From RGIG5675 sp050943435 (GTDB taxonomy: Bacteria > Bacillota > Clostridia > Oscillospirales > Ruminococcaceae), in NCBI GenBank assembly GCA_050943435.1, contig JBMNPE010000007.1, positions 1-32,892 on the forward strand: DNA of 32,892 bases, read 5' to 3'. The position numbers and the translations under genes were made by a program. Positions 31,106 to 32,892 of this stretch are shown here, piece by piece. How positions within the stretch are numbered: the stretch's first letter is position 1; the number at the start of each line of letters is the position of its first letter. The notes below the pieces were generated by a model. It did not search any database. It was not told the DNA's origin and saw only the letters and a program-made list of their open reading frames with translations.

Positions 31106-31207
31106 ATGAACAACACGGCTTATACATTCGGATACGGATATTTTTACGGCTTTGCCTATTATTTTGGCAGAGTTTATTCCGATCCGGCTGAAATTACCAA
31201 GTTCTGA
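31106..31207 (+). CDS. Tyr/Phe-rich leader peptide of the aroF-tyrA operon
   Basis: This 33-residue ORF starts with ATG five bases after AGAGGAA (31094-31100), a good ribosome site, and ends with TGA at 31205-31207. Seven Tyr (6, 10, 12, 14, 18, 19, 24) and five Phe (8, 13, 16, 20, 33) occur, ten of them within residues 6-20; there is no Trp. Such bias, just upstream of a terminator and of the Tyr/Phe pathway genes, is the mark of a ribosome-mediated attenuation leader. The peptide itself probably has no other role. Translation speed through the aromatic codons would report charged tRNA-Tyr and tRNA-Phe levels. Confidence 0.85.
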   Translation: MNNTAYTFGYGYFYGFAYYFGRVYSDPAEITKF

Positions 31208-31244
31208 GTCCACAGTATAGTCATTCAGGGACCCGCAGCCGATC
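31129..31244 (+). promoter_or_regulatory. Attenuator RNA: 1:2 protector and 2:3 antiterminator
   Basis: Segment 1 (31129-31138, CGGATACGGA) pairs with segment 2 (31178-31186, TCCGATCCG) over nine base pairs with one bulged A. Segment 2 shifted (31181-31190, GATCCGGCTG) can instead pair with segment 3 (31236-31244, CAGCCGATC), nine pairs with one bulged C, which would break the terminator. Segment 1 spans codons 8-11 of the leader peptide, so a ribosome stalled at the Tyr/Phe codons would mask it and release segment 2. This fold was made by eye. Confidence 0.7.
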
Positions 31245-31262
31245 GGCTGCGGGTCTTTTCTT
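31230..31262 (+). terminator. Attenuator terminator before aroF
   Basis: GACCCGCAGCC (31230-31240) pairs perfectly with GGCTGCGGGTC (31245-31255) around GATC and is followed by TTTTCTT. It sits 22 bases past the leader stop codon and 23 bases upstream of aroF, so it must be regulated for aroF to be expressed from the upstream promoter. Confidence 0.92.
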
Positions 31263-31285
31263 ATCTGCTTTATCGGAGGCACATG

Positions 31286-32311
31286 ATGATAGTCGTTCTC
31301 AAACAGAATCCGGATCCCGCACAGGTGGAGGCGCTCGTAAAGTGGCTCGAGGACAAGAACATTACCGTCCACAAGAGCATCGGAAAGGACAAGACGGTGT
31401 TCGGCCTCGTGGGAGACACCTCATCGCTGGACATTGACCTCATATCCGCCCTCGACATAGTCGAATCGGTAATGAGGGTCGCCGAGCCCTACAAAAAGGC
31501 AAACAGGAAGTTCCACCCGGATGACACGGTCGTCCGCGTCGGAGACACCTGCATCGGGGGCGGCGGGCTCACAATCATGGCGGGCCCCTGCTCAGTGGAG
31601 AGCGAAGAACAGGTTGTCGGGATAGCGAAGGCCGTAAAGGCCGCAGGCGCGACGATGCTGAGGGGCGGCGCATTCAAGCCGCGCACGTCCCCGTACTCCT
31701 TCCAGGGCCTCGGGGAGAGAGGTCTCGAATACCTCAAGACCGCCAAGCAGGAGACCGGGCTGCCGATTGTCACGGAACTCATGGACATCAATCAGCTGCC
31801 GCTCTTCAAGGATGTGGACGTCATCCAGATAGGTGCGAGAAACATGCAGAACTTCGACCTCCTCAAGGAGGTCGGAAAACAGGACAAGCCCGTAATGATA
31901 AAGCGCGGGATGGCCGCGACATACGAGGAGCTCCTGATGAGCGCAGAATACGTCATGTCCGGCGGAAACCAGAACGTGATACTCTGCGAGAGGGGAATAA
32001 GAACCTTTGAAACATACACCAGAAACACTCTTGACCTCTCCTGCATTCCCGTTCTCAAGTCCCTCACCCATCTTCCGATAATTATCGACCCGAGCCACGC
32101 CACAGGGAGATCGGAGCTGGTCCCTCCGATGGCAATGGGAGCAGTCGCAGCGGGCTGCGACGGTCTGCTCATAGAGGTGCACAACGACCCGCAGCACGCA
32201 CTCTGCGACGGAAGGCAGTCCCTGAAGCCCGGGACTTTCGAGACTCTCGCTGGAAATCTCATCGCCCTTCACGAATTCATCAAGGGGCGGCCGGTACCGG
32301 AGGCAGACTGA
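31286..32311 (+). CDS. aroF: DAHP synthase with N-terminal regulatory domain (3-deoxy-7-phosphoheptulonate synthase)
   Basis: This enzyme condenses phosphoenolpyruvate and erythrose 4-phosphate, the first step of the shikimate pathway. I start at the second of two adjacent ATGs (31286), six bases after GGAGG, giving 341 residues and an N-terminus MIVVLK as in the Thermotoga enzyme. Residues 1-70 are the ferredoxin-like domain that in that enzyme mediates Tyr/Phe inhibition. The barrel shows AGPCSVES with metal Cys102, GGAFKPRTSPYSFQG, IQIGARNMQNF, IKRGM, CERGIRTFE, DPSHATGRSE with metal His, and EVHNDP. Both feedback inhibition and the upstream attenuator would therefore answer to Tyr/Phe. 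tyrA follows after one base. Confidence 0.96.
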   Translation: MIVVLKQNPDPAQVEALVKWLEDKNITVHKSIGKDKTVFGLVGDTSSLDIDLISALDIVESVMRVAEPYKKANRKFHPDDTVVRVGDTCIGGGGLTIMAGPCSVESEEQVVGIAKAVKAAGATMLRGGAFKPRTSPYSFQGLGERGLEYLKTAKQETGLPIVTELMDINQLPLFKDVDVIQIGARNMQNFDLLKEVGKQDKPVMIKRGMAATYEELLMSAEYVMSGGNQNVILCERGIRTFETYTRNTLDLSCIPVLKSLTHLPIIIDPSHATGRSELVPPMAMGAVAAGCDGLLIEVHNDPQHALCDGRQSLKPGTFETLAGNLIALHEFIKGRPVPEAD

Positions 32312-32312
32312 A

Positions 32313-32892
32313 ATGAATGTAGGCATAGTGGGCCTCGGGCTCATCGGCGGCTCGATGGCAAGAAGCATAAAGCAGAAGGCGGAAGACAGGGTACTGGGAT
32401 TTGACATCGACCAGGAGACTCTCGACATGGCAATCATGTGCAGGGCAGTTGACGCCGTCCTCGACGACGACAGCATCCCGTCCTGCTCGCTCATCCTCCT
32501 TGCCGTGAGGCCCGGAGCGGCTGTAGACTGGGTCAGGGAAAAAGCAGGCCTTATAAGCACGGATGCCGTAGTCATTGACCTGTGCGGAATCAAGAGGAAG
32601 GTCGTTTCCGAAATAACGCCTGTGGCAGAGAAGTACGGATTTTCATATATCGGAGGCCACCCGATGGCGGGCAAGGAAGTAAACGGGTTCGAAAACTCCT
32701 CTGCGGACCTGTTTTCCGGAGCTTCGATGATCCTCACCCCTGACAGGCACACAAGCCTTCCCCTTCTTGAAAAGCTCAAGAAATTCTTTATCGGCATAGG
32801 GTTTGCAAGGCTGACATTCACCACTCCCGAAGACCACGACAGGATTATCGCGTACACTTCGCAGCTTGCCCACATCTCATCCAGCGCTTACA
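32313..32892 (+). CDS. tyrA: Prephenate dehydrogenase, N-terminal 193 residues (cut by right edge)
   Basis: TyrA oxidises prephenate to 4-hydroxyphenylpyruvate with NAD(P)+, on the way to tyrosine. The ATG at 32313 follows the aroF stop by one base, with GGAGG nine bases upstream. The Rossmann motif GLGLIGGSMA (7-16) and an acidic residue at the end of the second strand (GFDID) suggest NAD+ preference. GGHPMAGKE and TPEDHDRIIAYTSQLAHISSSA carry the catalytic and substrate-binding His of the family. The C-terminal part, including any ACT domain, is outside the window. Confidence 0.94.
   Translation, partial: MNVGIVGLGLIGGSMARSIKQKAEDRVLGFDIDQETLDMAIMCRAVDAVLDDDSIPSCSLILLAVRPGAAVDWVREKAGLISTDAVVIDLCGIKRKVVSEITPVAEKYGFSYIGGHPMAGKEVNGFENSSADLFSGASMILTPDRHTSLPLLEKLKKFFIGIGFARLTFTTPEDHDRIIAYTSQLAHISSSAY

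Noticed and set aside
30968..31282. T-box riboswitch upstream of aroF
   Set aside because: No T-box consensus (TGGNACCGCG-like) or long specifier stem is visible; the leader is too short and carries a translated ORF instead.
31592..32875. 427-codon reverse-strand open frame across aroF and tyrA
   Set aside because: It is antisense to two well-supported enzymes, has no ribosome site and resembles no family I know.

Overview
The window looks like the chromosome of a low-oxygen Firmicute of the class Clostridia. The evidence is a fermentative [FeFe]-hydrogenase, the redox repressor Rex, PyrR-type control of uracil uptake, strong GGAGG ribosome sites, frequent TTG/GTG starts, and moderately high GC with many AGG (Arg) and ATA (Ile) codons. 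I cannot name the genus. I see no rRNA, tRNA, CRISPR array, insertion sequence or phage gene; the content is metabolic and regulatory. Genes are tightly packed and many overlap by 1 to 14 bases.

Layout. (1) 1-552, reverse: 5' part of a radical SAM gene cut by the left edge. (2) 705-2412: divergent bioY and birA, with a perfect 12-bp BirA-type palindrome over the bioY promoter and start codon. (3) 2415-4766, reverse: a FeoA-FeoB fusion for ferrous iron uptake. (4) 4953-10384, forward: overlapping nfo, a divergent NAD+-dependent DNA ligase, malQ, and a MsmX/UgpC-type sugar-ABC ATPase. (5) 10462-12386, reverse: pyrR-uraA behind a promoter and a terminator/antiterminator leader. (6) 12573-14951, reverse: a three-gene NitT/TauT-type ABC importer of unknown substrate. 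(7) 15021-18577, reverse: an [FeFe]-hydrogenase and a NuoF/GltD-like flavoprotein, the probable NAD(P)H partner. (8) 18761-25262, reverse: a complete pstSCAB-phoU-phoP-phoR phosphate operon with PhoP-box-like repeats upstream. (9) 25618-28033: a eukaryotic-type hexokinase (forward), a small DUF1294 membrane protein (reverse) and rex (forward). (10) 28059-28892, reverse: a TtcA-family tRNA thiolase. (11) 29057-30967, forward: a metallo-beta-lactamase-fold hydrolase and an M24 Xaa-Pro peptidase. (12) 31046-32892, forward: an aromatic amino acid operon, aroF then tyrA (cut by the right edge).

The most striking element is in front of aroF. A 33-codon ORF with its own Shine-Dalgarno site encodes a peptide in which 12 of 33 residues are Tyr or Phe and none is Trp. 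It is followed by a perfect 11-bp terminator. The RNA can be folded by eye into a classical four-segment attenuator: 1:2 protector, 2:3 antiterminator and 3:4 terminator, with segment 1 inside the Tyr/Phe codon run. This is ribosome-mediated attenuation in a lineage where T-box riboswitches usually do this job; I see no T-box signature here.

How the parts relate. The operons cover vitamin, iron, uracil and phosphate uptake, H2-linked redox balance with Rex nearby, entry of sugars and glucans into glycolysis (hexokinase, MalQ, sugar-ABC ATPase), base excision repair, and Tyr/Phe biosynthesis. Several carry visible local control: BirA operator, PyrR-type leader, PhoP boxes and peptide-leader attenuator.
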